Of a DNA stretch of 8,198 bases, positions 1 through 6,346 are shown piece by piece. Under the pieces are notes generated by a model. The model was not told where the DNA came from, searched no databases, and saw only the letters and a list, made by a program, of their open reading frames with translations. This stretch comes from an uncultured Streptococcus sp. Its GTDB lineage: Bacteria; Bacillota; Bacilli; Lactobacillales; Streptococcaceae. How positions within the stretch are numbered: position 1 is the stretch's first letter; every line of letters starts with the position of its first letter. The stretch lies in the NCBI RefSeq assembly GCF_938020365.1, contig NZ_CALIIB010000024.1, forward strand, positions 1-8,198, in the 5' to 3' direction. The position numbers and the translations under genes were made by a program.

Positions 1-67
1 GCGTGGCAATGCAACCGAGCGTGTCGCAACCTCTTGCATCAAAGCTACACGCTGTTTTTCACAGCAC
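1..67 (-). other. Foldable 5' leader of the leftward neighbour (partial)
   Basis: Downstream of the predicted promoter the minus strand can form a 5-bp hairpin GCTGT/ACAGC with a GAAAA loop (65-51). This is followed by a stem GCGTGT/ACACGC (52-47 with 24-19) that encloses GCAA/TTGC with a GAGG loop (37-34 with 29-26). No credible start codon with ribosome binding site is seen, and GTG/ATG frames near the transcript start hit stops at once. A structured cis-regulatory leader of a highly expressed gene fits. I have an unverified recollection that ribosomal protein genes lie near tgt in related genomes. The element is cut by the window edge, so its class cannot be named. Confidence 0.35.
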
Positions 68-73
68 CATAGT

Positions 74-102
74 ATCTTAACACAAAGAACCAAGCATTGC
101 AA
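74..102 (-). promoter_or_regulatory. Leftward promoter for a gene beyond the left edge
   Basis: Read on the minus strand, TTGCAA (97-102) is followed after exactly 17 bases by TAAGAT (74-79), and a TG one base before the -10 makes it an extended -10. The predicted start of transcription is near 67, so the transcript runs leftward out of the window. No gene start is visible before base 1, so the leader is at least about 65 nt. The box match is reasonable but not perfect (4/6 and 4/6). Confidence 0.5.
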
Positions 103-237
103 GGGATTTGAGCAAGTTTTTAAAGATTTTTAGGATAATTTTTTATAAAAGCGTTTTCTAAGCGACTTATAATTCTTGTAATCATTTATATAGAAGAAAA
201 TTTAGATTATTCTACCTATTCGTTTGAGTTTTTGCTC

Positions 238-273
238 AAAAAATAAAAATGCTCACTGACGCACATCGGTGAG
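238..273 (-). terminator. Rho-independent terminator of the tgt/kinase unit
   Basis: On the minus strand CTCACCGA (273-266) pairs with TCAGTGAG (259-252) across a 6-base loop, an 8-bp stem with one G-U pair. It is followed by CATTTTTATTTTTTG (251-237). It lies 36 bp after the stop of the uridine-kinase-like gene and ends leftward transcription. A second small hairpin, TTTGAG/CTCAAA (223-240), follows directly after the U-run. Confidence 0.8.
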
Positions 274-309
274 ATTAAGAATGAAAAATTTGCTTTTAGC
301 TACTTTATT

Positions 310-948
310 TTATAACAACGGGTTGTCCTTTTCGATGCGAAAGCTATTGCCAGTCTGGCATATGACAAGGTCTGCAGCTGCTAGATAGGGCTGATAAAAG
401 TGCTGATATTGCTCTCTCCGATCTAAATGCGTCTGCTCTATCCACTCCGGTCTGCGTTCTCGCATAGCTACATCCCGCGACAAGCGGCGTTCTAACTCAG
501 TTTGATCATCCGTGTAAAAGCAAATCGATAAATCAAACAAGCTTTTAGGCAAAAAAGCTGCTGACATGCCTTCTACTATTAAAATCGGCTTTTGAGCTGA
601 CAAACGCAAACTCGGTGACCAAGCTTTTCCAATGGTCAGAATATCCAGACCAGACTGCAAAGCACAAATATCGCGCTCCAGACTACTGAGTTCATGAACG
701 GCTGGAATACAAGCCGTTATTTTTTGATGAGGAAAGTCTTTAGAACTGAGCAAATCTCGATACTCCCCAGTAATCACATAAGGATCTGTTTCCAGCAGAT
801 TGGTTCCTTCCTCACCCAAGGTAAGCTGGAGTTTTCGAGCAAAGGTTGATTTCCCTGAAGCTCCGTGACCAAAAATCCTCAGAGTGTGCTTTTGACCATC
901 CGACAGGTAGTCTACCAAGCTTTCCAACAATTTTCCTTCATCAGACAT
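310..948 (-). CDS. Uridine-kinase-like P-loop nucleotide kinase
   Basis: A 212-residue protein of the P-loop kinase fold. A Walker A motif GHGASGKST is at residues 27-35, an ETDPY segment at 53-57 is the likely base/acceptor region, a Walker-B-like ILIVEG is at 122-127, and an arginine-rich lid (ERRLSRD at 153-159, RERR at 163-166) follows. This layout resembles the uridine kinase/phosphoribulokinase group, so ATP-dependent phosphorylation of a nucleoside or other small molecule in the cytoplasm is likely. The substrate is not shown by the sequence. The frame is open further upstream to 1017 and would overlap the end of tgt, but the ATG at 948 has GAAGGGAAG just upstream and leaves a 25-bp gap after tgt, so I start there. 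It is probably co-transcribed with tgt; a clear terminator follows. It is not necessarily the canonical udk. Confidence 0.75.
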   Translation of the reverse strand: MSDEGKLLESLVDYLSDGQKHTLRIFGHGASGKSTFARKLQLTLGEEGTNLLETDPYVITGEYRDLLSSKDFPHQKITACIPAVHELSSLERDICALQSGLDILTIGKAWSPSLRLSAQKPILIVEGMSAAFLPKSLFDLSICFYTDDQTELERRLSRDVAMRERRPEWIEQTHLDRREQYQHFYQPYLAAADLVICQTGNSFRIEKDNPLL

Positions 949-973
949 ACTTCTTCCCTTCTGATGAAGACTC

Positions 974-2116
974 TTAGAAATTCCTCTTGGAGCGGTTGTA
1001 ACCGTAGCGCTCGACAAAGTCTTCGCGGAATTCTAACAAGTTATCATCCATAATAGCTTGGCGAACTTTCTTCATAAGGTTTACCAAGAAGTAAAGATTG
1101 TGGTAACTGGTCAAGCGGAGGCCAAAGGTTTCATCAGCTTTGAGCAGGTGGCGGATATAGGCCCGCGTGTAGTTTGTACAAGTGTAGCAATCACAGTCGT
1201 GATCCAGTGGCGTGAAATCTTCCTCAAACTGAGCGTTTTTAACAACCAGACGTCCCTCGCTGGTCATGCAGGTGCCGTTTCGGGCAATCCGAGTCGGCAG
1301 AACGCAGTCAAACATATCAACGCCACGGATAACACCGTCAATCAAGCTATCTGGCGCTCCCACTCCCATGAGATAGCGAGGCTTGTTTTCAGGCAGCAAA
1401 GGCGTTGTGAAGTCCAGTACCGCATTCATTTCCTCATGAGACTCACCAACAGCCAATCCTCCAATAGAGTAGCCTGGGAAATCCATGCTGACCAAATCTT
1501 GAGCAGACTGGCGGCGCAAATCTTCAAAGCCAGCTCCCTGAACAATCCCAAAGAGACCTTGGTCGTGTGGACGGCTGTGGGCCTTGAGTCCACGCTCTGC
1601 CCAACGGCTAGTCCGCTCAATAGACTTCTTGACATAGTCATAAGGCTGGTAGAACTGCGGGCACTCATCAAAAGACATCATAATGTCGCTGCCTAAGTTG
1701 TTCTGGATAGAGATGGCCTTTTCTGGCGAAAGGAACATCTTGGAACCATTAAGGTGGTTCTTAAAAGTCACTCCTTCTTCTGTAATATTGCGGCTATCAG
1801 CTAGAGAATAAACCTGAAAACCACCACTATCGGTCAGAATAGGCTGGTCCCAGTTCATGAACTTGTGCAGGCCACCTGCACGGGCAATCAGCTCATCACC
1901 CGGCCGCAACCAGAGGTGGTAGGTATTGGCCAAGATGATACCCGAACCCATTTGCTTGAGCTCTTCTGGTGACTGGGTCTTGACCGTCGCCTGAGTACCG
2001 ACCGGCATAAACATAGGCGTTGGAAAGGTGCCATGCGGGGTGATGATTTCTCCTAGACGAGCACCTGTGTGCTTTTCTTTTTTGATCAAACGATACTGAA
2101 TCGGTGAATCTGACAT
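974..2116 (-). CDS. tgt: Queuine/preQ1 tRNA-guanine(34) transglycosylase
   Basis: A full-length bacterial TGT of 380 residues. It exchanges guanine at position 34 of tRNAs with GUN anticodons for the queuosine precursor preQ1. Visible hallmarks are LTDSGGFQVYSL with Asp96 (general acid/base region), GIVQGAG around 190-196 (substrate pocket), and MFDCVLPTRIARNG with Asp270 as the catalytic nucleophile. A structural zinc site is formed by Cys308, Cys310, Cys313 and His339 (CxCx2C...H). The start at 2116 is set by AGGAGG (2121-2126 on the complement), 4 bases upstream. The gene heads a leftward unit with the uridine-kinase-like gene and is transcribed divergently from the DUF975 gene. I see no preQ1 riboswitch in its leader, only two short hairpins. 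Nothing is missing from the active site. Confidence 0.98.
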   Translation of the reverse strand: MSDSPIQYRLIKKEKHTGARLGEIITPHGTFPTPMFMPVGTQATVKTQSPEELKQMGSGIILANTYHLWLRPGDELIARAGGLHKFMNWDQPILTDSGGFQVYSLADSRNITEEGVTFKNHLNGSKMFLSPEKAISIQNNLGSDIMMSFDECPQFYQPYDYVKKSIERTSRWAERGLKAHSRPHDQGLFGIVQGAGFEDLRRQSAQDLVSMDFPGYSIGGLAVGESHEEMNAVLDFTTPLLPENKPRYLMGVGAPDSLIDGVIRGVDMFDCVLPTRIARNGTCMTSEGRLVVKNAQFEEDFTPLDHDCDCYTCTNYTRAYIRHLLKADETFGLRLTSYHNLYFLVNLMKKVRQAIMDDNLLEFREDFVERYGYNRSKRNF

Positions 2117-2126
2117 GTTTCCTCCT

Positions 2127-2180
2127 GCTGGGAAAGACAGTCCCAGCTATTTTCTTCTATAAAACAAGCGCCAAGCGCTC
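2127..2180 (-). other. Two-hairpin leader of tgt
   Basis: In the predicted tgt 5' UTR, read on the minus strand, AGCGC-TTG-GCGCT (2180-2168) forms a tight 5-bp hairpin. Further down, GCTGGGA-loop-TCCCAGC (2147-2127) forms a perfect 7-bp stem with a 7-base loop. The second stem ends directly at the AGGAGG Shine-Dalgarno (2126-2121), so it would stack against the ribosome landing site without covering it. It is not followed by a U-run, so it is not a terminator. Its function, if any, is unknown. Confidence 0.45.
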
Positions 2181-2195
2181 ATAAGATACCGTATG

Positions 2196-2224
2196 ATTTT
2201 ACCAAAAAAAGTCTTGTCTGTCAC
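2196..2224 (-). promoter_or_regulatory. Promoter of tgt
   Basis: On the minus strand GTGACA (2224-2219) is spaced 17 bases from TAAAAT (2201-2196), and TGG just before the -10 supplies an extended -10 TG. Transcription would begin near 2189, giving a leader of about 72 nt. The -35 sits only 10 bp from the -10 of the divergent gene, so the two polymerases probably compete. Confidence 0.6.
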
Positions 2225-2230
2225 GATATG

Positions 2231-2239
2231 TGGTATAAT
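2231..2239 (+). promoter_or_regulatory. Extended -10 promoter of the DUF975 gene
   Basis: TGG-TATAAT (-10 at 2234-2239) is a perfect -10 with an extended TG. The -35 is poor, which extended -10 promoters tolerate. Transcription would start near 2246, only about 18 nt before the ATG at 2264, giving a very short leader that just includes GGAGG. This also rules out the upstream in-frame ATG at 2228, which lies inside the promoter. Confidence 0.7.
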
Positions 2240-2263
2240 AAAAATCATGAAATGGAGGTCTGT

Positions 2264-3097
2264 ATGAATTTAAGCGAAATCCGTGCCCAGGCACGCACCA
2301 TCCGAAATCAAACCAACAGCATTTTCTCACTCTTTGCCATTCCAACTCTGGTAACCATTTTATCTACCTATCTGTCACCTAACCGTCATTTAGAGGAAAT
2401 TATCCCCCAGCTGGAAATCAATCAGGCCTTTGTTGTGATTTTTGGTCGTCAAATTTTTCCACAAATCGTAGAATTTATCATCGCCTTGCTCTTTTTATCT
2501 GCTAGCTTCAGCATGATGGAAGTCGTCCGGAAAAAACGCGATACGGTTGGCTTTACAGATATTGGCCGAATCTTTTCTGCTGAACTTTTTTCGCCAATTT
2601 TTATCACACAGCTGACCAAGAGTATTCTCCTCTTGTTGTGGAATTCTATCAGCCTTGTCGGTTCATTTTTCCTTGTTTTCAGCAGTTACAAGGTGCTGGC
2701 TATTTATGGAAAGATATCCGATGTGTCCCAATTGACAGCTGCTAGTCCTGAAGTGGAGCAAATCGTCAGCTATGCGCCCATGATGTTTCTCGGCACTCTC
2801 ATTGTCTTGGCTGGTACGGCAGTCTTCCTGATGGCAAACTACGCTTACTCTCAGACCGACTTCATCCTTTATGAACAGCTGAGCACTGGCACCTACCAAG
2901 GACCTTGGCAAGTTCTTGTGCAAAGTAGACGCATGATGAAAGGCTATAAATGGAAACGTTTCTTGCTGGATCTGAGCTTTATCGGCTGGTATATCCTGAT
3001 TGGTATCACACTGGGAATCGCTGGGGTCGTGGCCTATCCTTACATCACTACAGCTCGGGTACTCTTTTATGAAAATTTAAAATCACTAGGTAAGTAA
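2264..3097 (+). CDS. DUF975-family integral membrane protein
   Basis: A 277-residue polytopic membrane protein with at least five hydrophobic segments (about residues 19-38, 60-90, 119-140, 166-190 and 235-262). The C-terminal half carries the pattern I associate with DUF975: NYAYSQTDFILYE, then a basic loop SRRMMKGYKWKRF, a last membrane span, and YPYITTARVLFYENL. No catalytic motif is visible and no function is known for the family. The first 14 residues (LSEIRAQART) are the amphipathic start common in this family. The start at 2264 is chosen because GGAGG (2254-2258) precedes it and the upstream ATG falls in the -10 box. The gene is monocistronic: its own promoter lies upstream, and repeat copy A with a terminator begins 3 bp after the stop. 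It converges on the fucosidase gene. Confidence 0.88.
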   Translation: MNLSEIRAQARTIRNQTNSIFSLFAIPTLVTILSTYLSPNRHLEEIIPQLEINQAFVVIFGRQIFPQIVEFIIALLFLSASFSMMEVVRKKRDTVGFTDIGRIFSAELFSPIFITQLTKSILLLLWNSISLVGSFFLVFSSYKVLAIYGKISDVSQLTAASPEVEQIVSYAPMMFLGTLIVLAGTAVFLMANYAYSQTDFILYEQLSTGTYQGPWQVLVQSRRMMKGYKWKRFLLDLSFIGWYILIGITLGIAGVVAYPYITTARVLFYENLKSLGK

Positions 3098-3100
3098 AAT

Positions 3101-3275
3101 GAGAGTGGGACAGAAATCGGTCATTCGTTAGAATTCGATTTCGTCGTCCCACCTCCGCACAGTTGAGTAGGGCTGTAAAAGCTGATGAAATCAGCGTAGT
3201 AGAGCCCACTCAACCACTGCGTCTTGCTCGACAATCCAAAGACAATTGAGAGGCTAGGACTTTTGTCCCAGCCTC
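3101..3275 (+). repeat. Intergenic MITE-like repeat, copy A (175 bp)
   Basis: This 175-bp stretch is repeated, inverted, at 6556-6730 with no mismatch that I can find. Its ends are imperfect terminal inverted repeats: GAGAGTGGGACA at the left and the complement GAGGCTGGGACA at the right (10 of 12 match). Internally there are three foldable parts: GTGGGAC/GTCCCAC with nested AAATCG/CGATTT (3105-3152); GTTGAGT-GGGCT/AGCCC-ACTCAAC (3162-3214) enclosing GCTGAT-GAA-ATCAGC; and a terminator hairpin (3250-3275). No coding potential is seen. The build resembles non-autonomous streptococcal repeats such as RUP or BOX in kind, but I do not equate it with either. No clear target duplication flanks it. 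Confidence 0.9.
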
Positions 3276-3284
3276 ATTTTTTCG
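3250..3284 (+). terminator. Terminator at the end of repeat A
   Basis: GAGGCTAGGAC (3250-3260) pairs with GTCCCAGCCTC (3265-3275) across TTTT with a single A-C mismatch, and is followed by ATTTTTTCG. It ends the DUF975 transcript. In the other direction the fucosidase transcript meets the same stem 16 bases after its stop, but without a good U-run on that strand, so leftward termination there is uncertain. Confidence 0.82.
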
Positions 3285-3291
3285 TCTAGAT

Positions 3292-4758
3292 TTAACGCAA
3301 TTGAACCTTCAACACCAAGGGTAAGTCGCCTGCTACACTCGGCATGAAAAGACGCAAACCTTGGGGCATTTGTTCCCATTCAAGCGGTTCCTCATAGCCT
3401 AGTAAGGATACCTCTTCTATGATACCATGAAAGCGAGACGCGGGATTTTCTCTTTCGTCAGCCAAGGCCTGAATCGTCAGCCACTGATTTGCTGCAGGCT
3501 CCATCAGAAAGGCATACACTGCTCCGCCCTTGGCCGTGAAACGGAAATCCTGGTTTGTATAAGGGATGTTTTTACCATCCGAAAATGGCCCACTATCTAC
3601 TTGTGTCGGACCTTCTCCAAATTGCCTCCACGCGCGTGAATCATAGATCGCTTGACCATTCACTTGGAGCCAAGCCCCGATTTCTCTCAAGATTTCTTGA
3701 TCTTTTTCTGGAATCGCTCCGTCTCCTTTGGGACCGATATTCAGCAGTAAATTCCCATTTTTGGACACGACATCAATCAAGGTCTGTATGATTTCCTTAG
3801 CTGACTTATAGTCAAGGTTCTCTGTGTAGCCCCAAGAATTTCGAGCGATAGCCGTATCCGTCTGCCAAGTGAAAGGCTGGATCTCTGCGAAACCACCGCG
3901 TTCCACTTCCACAATCCCCGCACCAAAAGCCAGCGCATCATGCTTGTAGCAGATGCTAGTCGGCTTCCCAGAAGCTGCTCCTAAATTATAATAATAGGCC
4001 GCAAAAAGCTTTATATACTCTTTAAAAGCTGCATGCTGAATCCACCAATCAAAATACAAAATCTCAGGCTGGTAATCTCGAACCAGCTCACAGGTACGCA
4101 GGAGCCAATCATCTAGAAACTCCTGACTCGGATAAGGCTGACCAAACAAATCATGGTGGTCTGGCTCTGGCATAGCCGGCCAGTAGAGTTCCTCACGACT
4201 AACTTCGCTGGCAATGTCACTGGCAAACTCCTTCCCATGCGAAAAGAAAAAGTGATGCTCCGCCCGATGGGAGGAAGTACAAAAATGTACTTGCTCTCTT
4301 TGGGCTGCCTGACTCAATTCACCCAAGATGTCACGTTTTGGCCCCATTTCCACACTATTAAAAGGAGAGAGCTGACTGCCATAAAGCTGGAAGCCGTCGT
4401 GATGCTCTGCCACTGGAAAAATATATTGGGCTCCCGCTTCTTTAAAGAGGCGCAGCCATTCGTCCGCATGAAAATTTTCGGCAGTAAAGAGTGGGATAAA
4501 ATCCTTGTAGCCGAAATCTTTGTGAGGCCCGTAAGTTTTGATATGGTGGTCAAACTCTGCCGTACCCTGGATGTACATATTTCGAGAATACCACTCGCTC
4601 CCAAAGGCAGGAAGGCTGTAGATCCCCCAGTGAATAAAAATCCCAAACTTAGCCCTTTTGAACCAGTTGGGGACTTGATAGGTCGCAAGAGAATCCCAGT
4701 CTGGATAGAAAGGACCTTGGTTGGCAACTCTTTGAATTTCTTCTAAAGATATTTTCAT
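3292..4758 (-). CDS. Alpha-L-fucosidase, GH29 family
   Basis: A 488-residue GH29 glycosidase that would release L-fucose from fucosylated glycans with retention of configuration. Hallmarks are KFGIFIHWGIYSLP (38-50, substrate histidine His43), EHHDGF (118-123), and TSSHRAEHH (161-169). YFDWW follows with Asp237 as the expected nucleophile, then a Glu-rich segment around 284-292 that probably holds the acid/base, then WQTDTAIARNSWGY (298-311). The conserved KNGNLLLNIGPKGDGAIP is at 333-350. The length fits catalytic plus beta-sandwich domains. There is no signal peptide, so the enzyme is cytoplasmic and needs imported oligosaccharide, yet no transporter or fucose catabolic gene is present in this window. 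The start at 4758 has GAGGT about 7 bases upstream. An extended -10 promoter and a cre-like site precede it. It stands alone between terminators. Linkage specificity (alpha-1,2 versus alpha-1,3/4) cannot be told from sequence alone. Confidence 0.93.
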   Translation of the reverse strand: MKISLEEIQRVANQGPFYPDWDSLATYQVPNWFKRAKFGIFIHWGIYSLPAFGSEWYSRNMYIQGTAEFDHHIKTYGPHKDFGYKDFIPLFTAENFHADEWLRLFKEAGAQYIFPVAEHHDGFQLYGSQLSPFNSVEMGPKRDILGELSQAAQREQVHFCTSSHRAEHHFFFSHGKEFASDIASEVSREELYWPAMPEPDHHDLFGQPYPSQEFLDDWLLRTCELVRDYQPEILYFDWWIQHAAFKEYIKLFAAYYYNLGAASGKPTSICYKHDALAFGAGIVEVERGGFAEIQPFTWQTDTAIARNSWGYTENLDYKSAKEIIQTLIDVVSKNGNLLLNIGPKGDGAIPEKDQEILREIGAWLQVNGQAIYDSRAWRQFGEGPTQVDSGPFSDGKNIPYTNQDFRFTAKGGAVYAFLMEPAANQWLTIQALADERENPASRFHGIIEEVSLLGYEEPLEWEQMPQGLRLFMPSVAGDLPLVLKVQLR

Positions 4759-4777
4759 CGCTATACCTCATTATTCG

Positions 4778-4793
4778 ATTAAAACGCTTTCTT
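4778..4793 (-). promoter_or_regulatory. cre-like CcpA site of the fucosidase gene
   Basis: The minus strand reads AAGAAAGCGTTTTAAT, matching the catabolite-responsive consensus WTGNAANCGNWWNCAW at all but two fixed positions, with the central AAGCGTTTT intact. It begins 2 bp downstream of the -10, across the start of transcription. That is the usual place for CcpA roadblock repression and fits a sugar-releasing enzyme. Confidence 0.6.
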
Positions 4794-4795
4794 TT

Positions 4796-4804
4796 ATTGT
4801 ACCA
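4796..4804 (-). promoter_or_regulatory. Promoter of the fucosidase gene
   Basis: On the minus strand TGG-TACAAT (4804-4796) is an extended -10 box. I see no good -35 at 16-18 bases upstream, so activity likely depends on the extended -10 or an activator. Transcription would start near 4789, inside the cre-like site, giving a leader of about 30 nt. Confidence 0.5.
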
Positions 4805-4880
4805 ATTTTTGCAGAAGAAAGAGGCATTTTACAAAAAAATAATCCAAAACAGCCCTATGAACAAACTTTTTCGATAAAGC

Positions 4881-4920
4881 AAAGAAAAAGGAACAGCAAT
4901 TAATTCTGTTCCTTGTTTTT
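4881..4920. terminator. Bidirectional terminator after the lipoprotein genes
   Basis: AAGGAACAG (4888-4896) and CTGTTCCTT (4906-4914) make a perfect 9-bp stem with a 9-base loop. The plus strand continues with GTTTTTAT and the minus strand with TTTCTTT, so either direction has a U-rich tail. Its main role is to end the leftward lipoprotein transcript, whose stop is 70 bp away. The 63 bp between (4921-4983) hold nothing I recognise. Confidence 0.8.
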
Positions 4921-4983
4921 ATATTGCCAGCCTGATGAGTATTCGGAAAGCCATTCGCATCACGATTCTCGTCATTCAATACA

Positions 4984-5649
4984 TCAATTCGCTACGCGAT
5001 AGTAGGGATGTTGAGATGCGTAAGTGAAATCTTGCCCCACTAAAATACGTTCTTTGGGATTTCCACTTCCAGTATCATAAAGACGAGCTCCTTTAGGAAT
5101 GGCAGTGAAGGAGGCCACTTCATTCCCTGATTTATGAGTTAAAAATGCTCCAAACTTACCTTCATATACTTGACTATTTGTCAAAGTGTAGTCGCTTGAC
5201 TCATTTCCTCTGTAAGTATGGGACAGCAAGCCATTTGCATCAAATACTAATTGATTGCCCAAATCGTCTTGCCAAGTACCTGCAATGCTAGAGAAATCAC
5301 CATTTGCTAAAGCATTGACATCCATACCGGAAGTTGTTGGAGCCACTGGAGTAGCCGGAGTTGTTGGAGTGTTCGAATCTGCTGAAGTCTTGTTTTCCAC
5401 GGGCTTCTCAGCTTGACTGGAAATACCCTGGTCGCTAGAAGTCTGAGGAGTTGAAGAGGATGTCACGGAGTTAGAAGCAGAACTTTGCTTAGCTGATGGT
5501 TTGGTAGAAGACTTGCTAGAACTGCTAATTTTAGAGCTCTGAGAGGTAGAACTACTAGGCTCCGTAGAAGGCTTAGAGCTACAAGCTGCGAGCAGGAAAG
5601 CAGAACACAAGGCAGTGGCTGTCAATAAAATAAGTTTATTACGTTTCAT
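4984..5649 (-). CDS. Ser-rich DUF6287-type lipoprotein, distal copy
   Basis: A 221-residue predicted surface lipoprotein. A type II signal peptide with basic MKRNK and hydrophobic core ends in LAAC, Cys23 being the lipidation site. Residues 24-82 form a Ser/Thr/Lys/Pro linker, presumably extended through the wall, followed by AEKPVENKTSADSN and a Pro/Thr insert PATPVAPTT (about 98-106) that the neighbour lacks. The C-terminal domain opens with ALANGDFSSIAGTWQDDLGN (113-132), which I recognise as the DUF6287 signature. It then runs through a core unlike its paralogue's to end in the shared SQHPYYRVAN. Function is unknown; no catalytic motif is seen. The start has AAGGAGA 8 bases upstream. It is the second gene of a tandem pair, 26 bp after the first, with no promoter of its own and a terminator behind. 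Confidence 0.87.
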   Translation of the reverse strand: MKRNKLILLTATALCSAFLLAACSSKPSTEPSSSTSQSSKISSSSKSSTKPSAKQSSASNSVTSSSTPQTSSDQGISSQAEKPVENKTSADSNTPTTPATPVAPTTSGMDVNALANGDFSSIAGTWQDDLGNQLVFDANGLLSHTYRGNESSDYTLTNSQVYEGKFGAFLTHKSGNEVASFTAIPKGARLYDTGSGNPKERILVGQDFTYASQHPYYRVAN

Positions 5650-5675
5650 AATAGAATCTCCTTGTCAGTTTATCA

Positions 5676-6320
5676 TTAATTTGCTACTCGATAGTAGGGA
5701 TGTTGTGCAGAAGAGATTGCATCACTTCCAAGCATGATTTGTTCTTTAGGCGCTGGAGCACCATTAAGTGGCAATGCTACGCCTACTGGAACAACGAATA
5801 AAGGATCACTACTGCCTGCTCCATTATAACCAAAATCAGCTCTAAACTTATCTCCTTCTACATGACCATTGTAAATAGCGTTATGGTTCAATGTTTCACC
5901 ATTATTACGTTGCAATGTTACTAATCCATTTGCATCAAAAACTAATTGGTTGCCCAAATCGTCTTGCCAAGTACCTGCAACGCTAGAGAAATCACCGTTT
6001 GCTAGAGCATTGACATCTATACCGGAAGTTGTTGGAGTGTTTGAATCTGCTGAAGTCTTGTTTTCCACGGGTTTTTCAGCTTGACTGGAAACACTCTGGT
6101 CGCTAGAAAGCTTAGTAGTAGAAGATGCTTTTGCTTCGTTGGAAGCAGAACTTTGCTTAGCTGATGGTTTGGCGGAGGACTCGCCTAAGCTACTAGTCTT
6201 AAATGTCTGAGAAGTGGAACTGCTGTTCACCTTCGTGGAAGGCTTAGAGGTACAGGCGGCTAGCAGGAAAGCAGAGCACAAGGCAGTAGCTGTCAATAGA
6301 ATAAATTTACTACGTTTCAT
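5676..6320 (-). CDS. Ser-rich DUF6287-type lipoprotein, proximal copy
   Basis: A 214-residue paralogue of the next gene downstream. The signal peptide is almost identical (MKRSKFILLTATALCSAFLLAAC, written here only as position 1-23) with lipobox Cys23. A Ser/Lys-rich linker spans about 24-90, and the DUF6287-type opening ALANGDFSSVAGTWQDDLGN is at 105-124. From residue 134 the core (VTLQRNNGETLNHN, then VEGDKFRADFGYN) has no counterpart in the other copy until QHPYYRVAN at the end. It would be anchored outside the membrane. The ribosome binding site AAGGAGA and the 26-bp spacer upstream are copies of those of the neighbour, so the duplicated unit is gene plus spacer, about 671 bp. Transcription comes from the promoter at 6460-6488, reading first through a decayed third copy. 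The role is unknown; envelope or host-surface function is inference from the signal and linker. Confidence 0.87.
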   Translation of the reverse strand: MKRSKFILLTATALCSAFLLAACTSKPSTKVNSSSTSQTFKTSSLGESSAKPSAKQSSASNEAKASSTTKLSSDQSVSSQAEKPVENKTSADSNTPTTSGIDVNALANGDFSSVAGTWQDDLGNQLVFDANGLVTLQRNNGETLNHNAIYNGHVEGDKFRADFGYNGAGSSDPLFVVPVGVALPLNGAPAPKEQIMLGSDAISSAQHPYYRVAN

Positions 6321-6346
6321 AATGAAATCTCCTTGTCAGTTTATCA

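Noticed and set aside
145..160. Second cre-like sequence (ATAAAAGCGTTTTCTA)
   Set aside because: It has two mismatches to the consensus and lies about 45 bp upstream of the leftward -35 with no sugar gene known beside it; AT-rich chance match is as likely.
949..1017. Upstream-extended start of the uridine-kinase-like gene
   Set aside because: It would overlap the tgt 3' end and adds residues unlike a kinase N-terminus; the ATG at 948 has a better ribosome binding site.
1058..1696. Long open frame on the plus strand, antisense to tgt
   Set aside because: tgt on the other strand is complete with all catalytic residues; the antisense translation has no family character and no ribosome binding site.
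2117..2189. preQ1 riboswitch in the tgt leader
   Set aside because: The leader lacks the A-rich tail and pseudoknot layout of preQ1 riboswitches; only two simple hairpins are present.
4153..4746. Long open frame on the plus strand, antisense to the fucosidase gene
   Set aside because: It is the shadow of a clearly recognised GH29 gene and shows no start signal or recognisable domain.
4794..4979. Possible 61-codon gene on the minus strand between fucosidase and lipoprotein genes
   Set aside because: It spans the bidirectional terminator, overlaps the fucosidase promoter and lacks a ribosome binding site.
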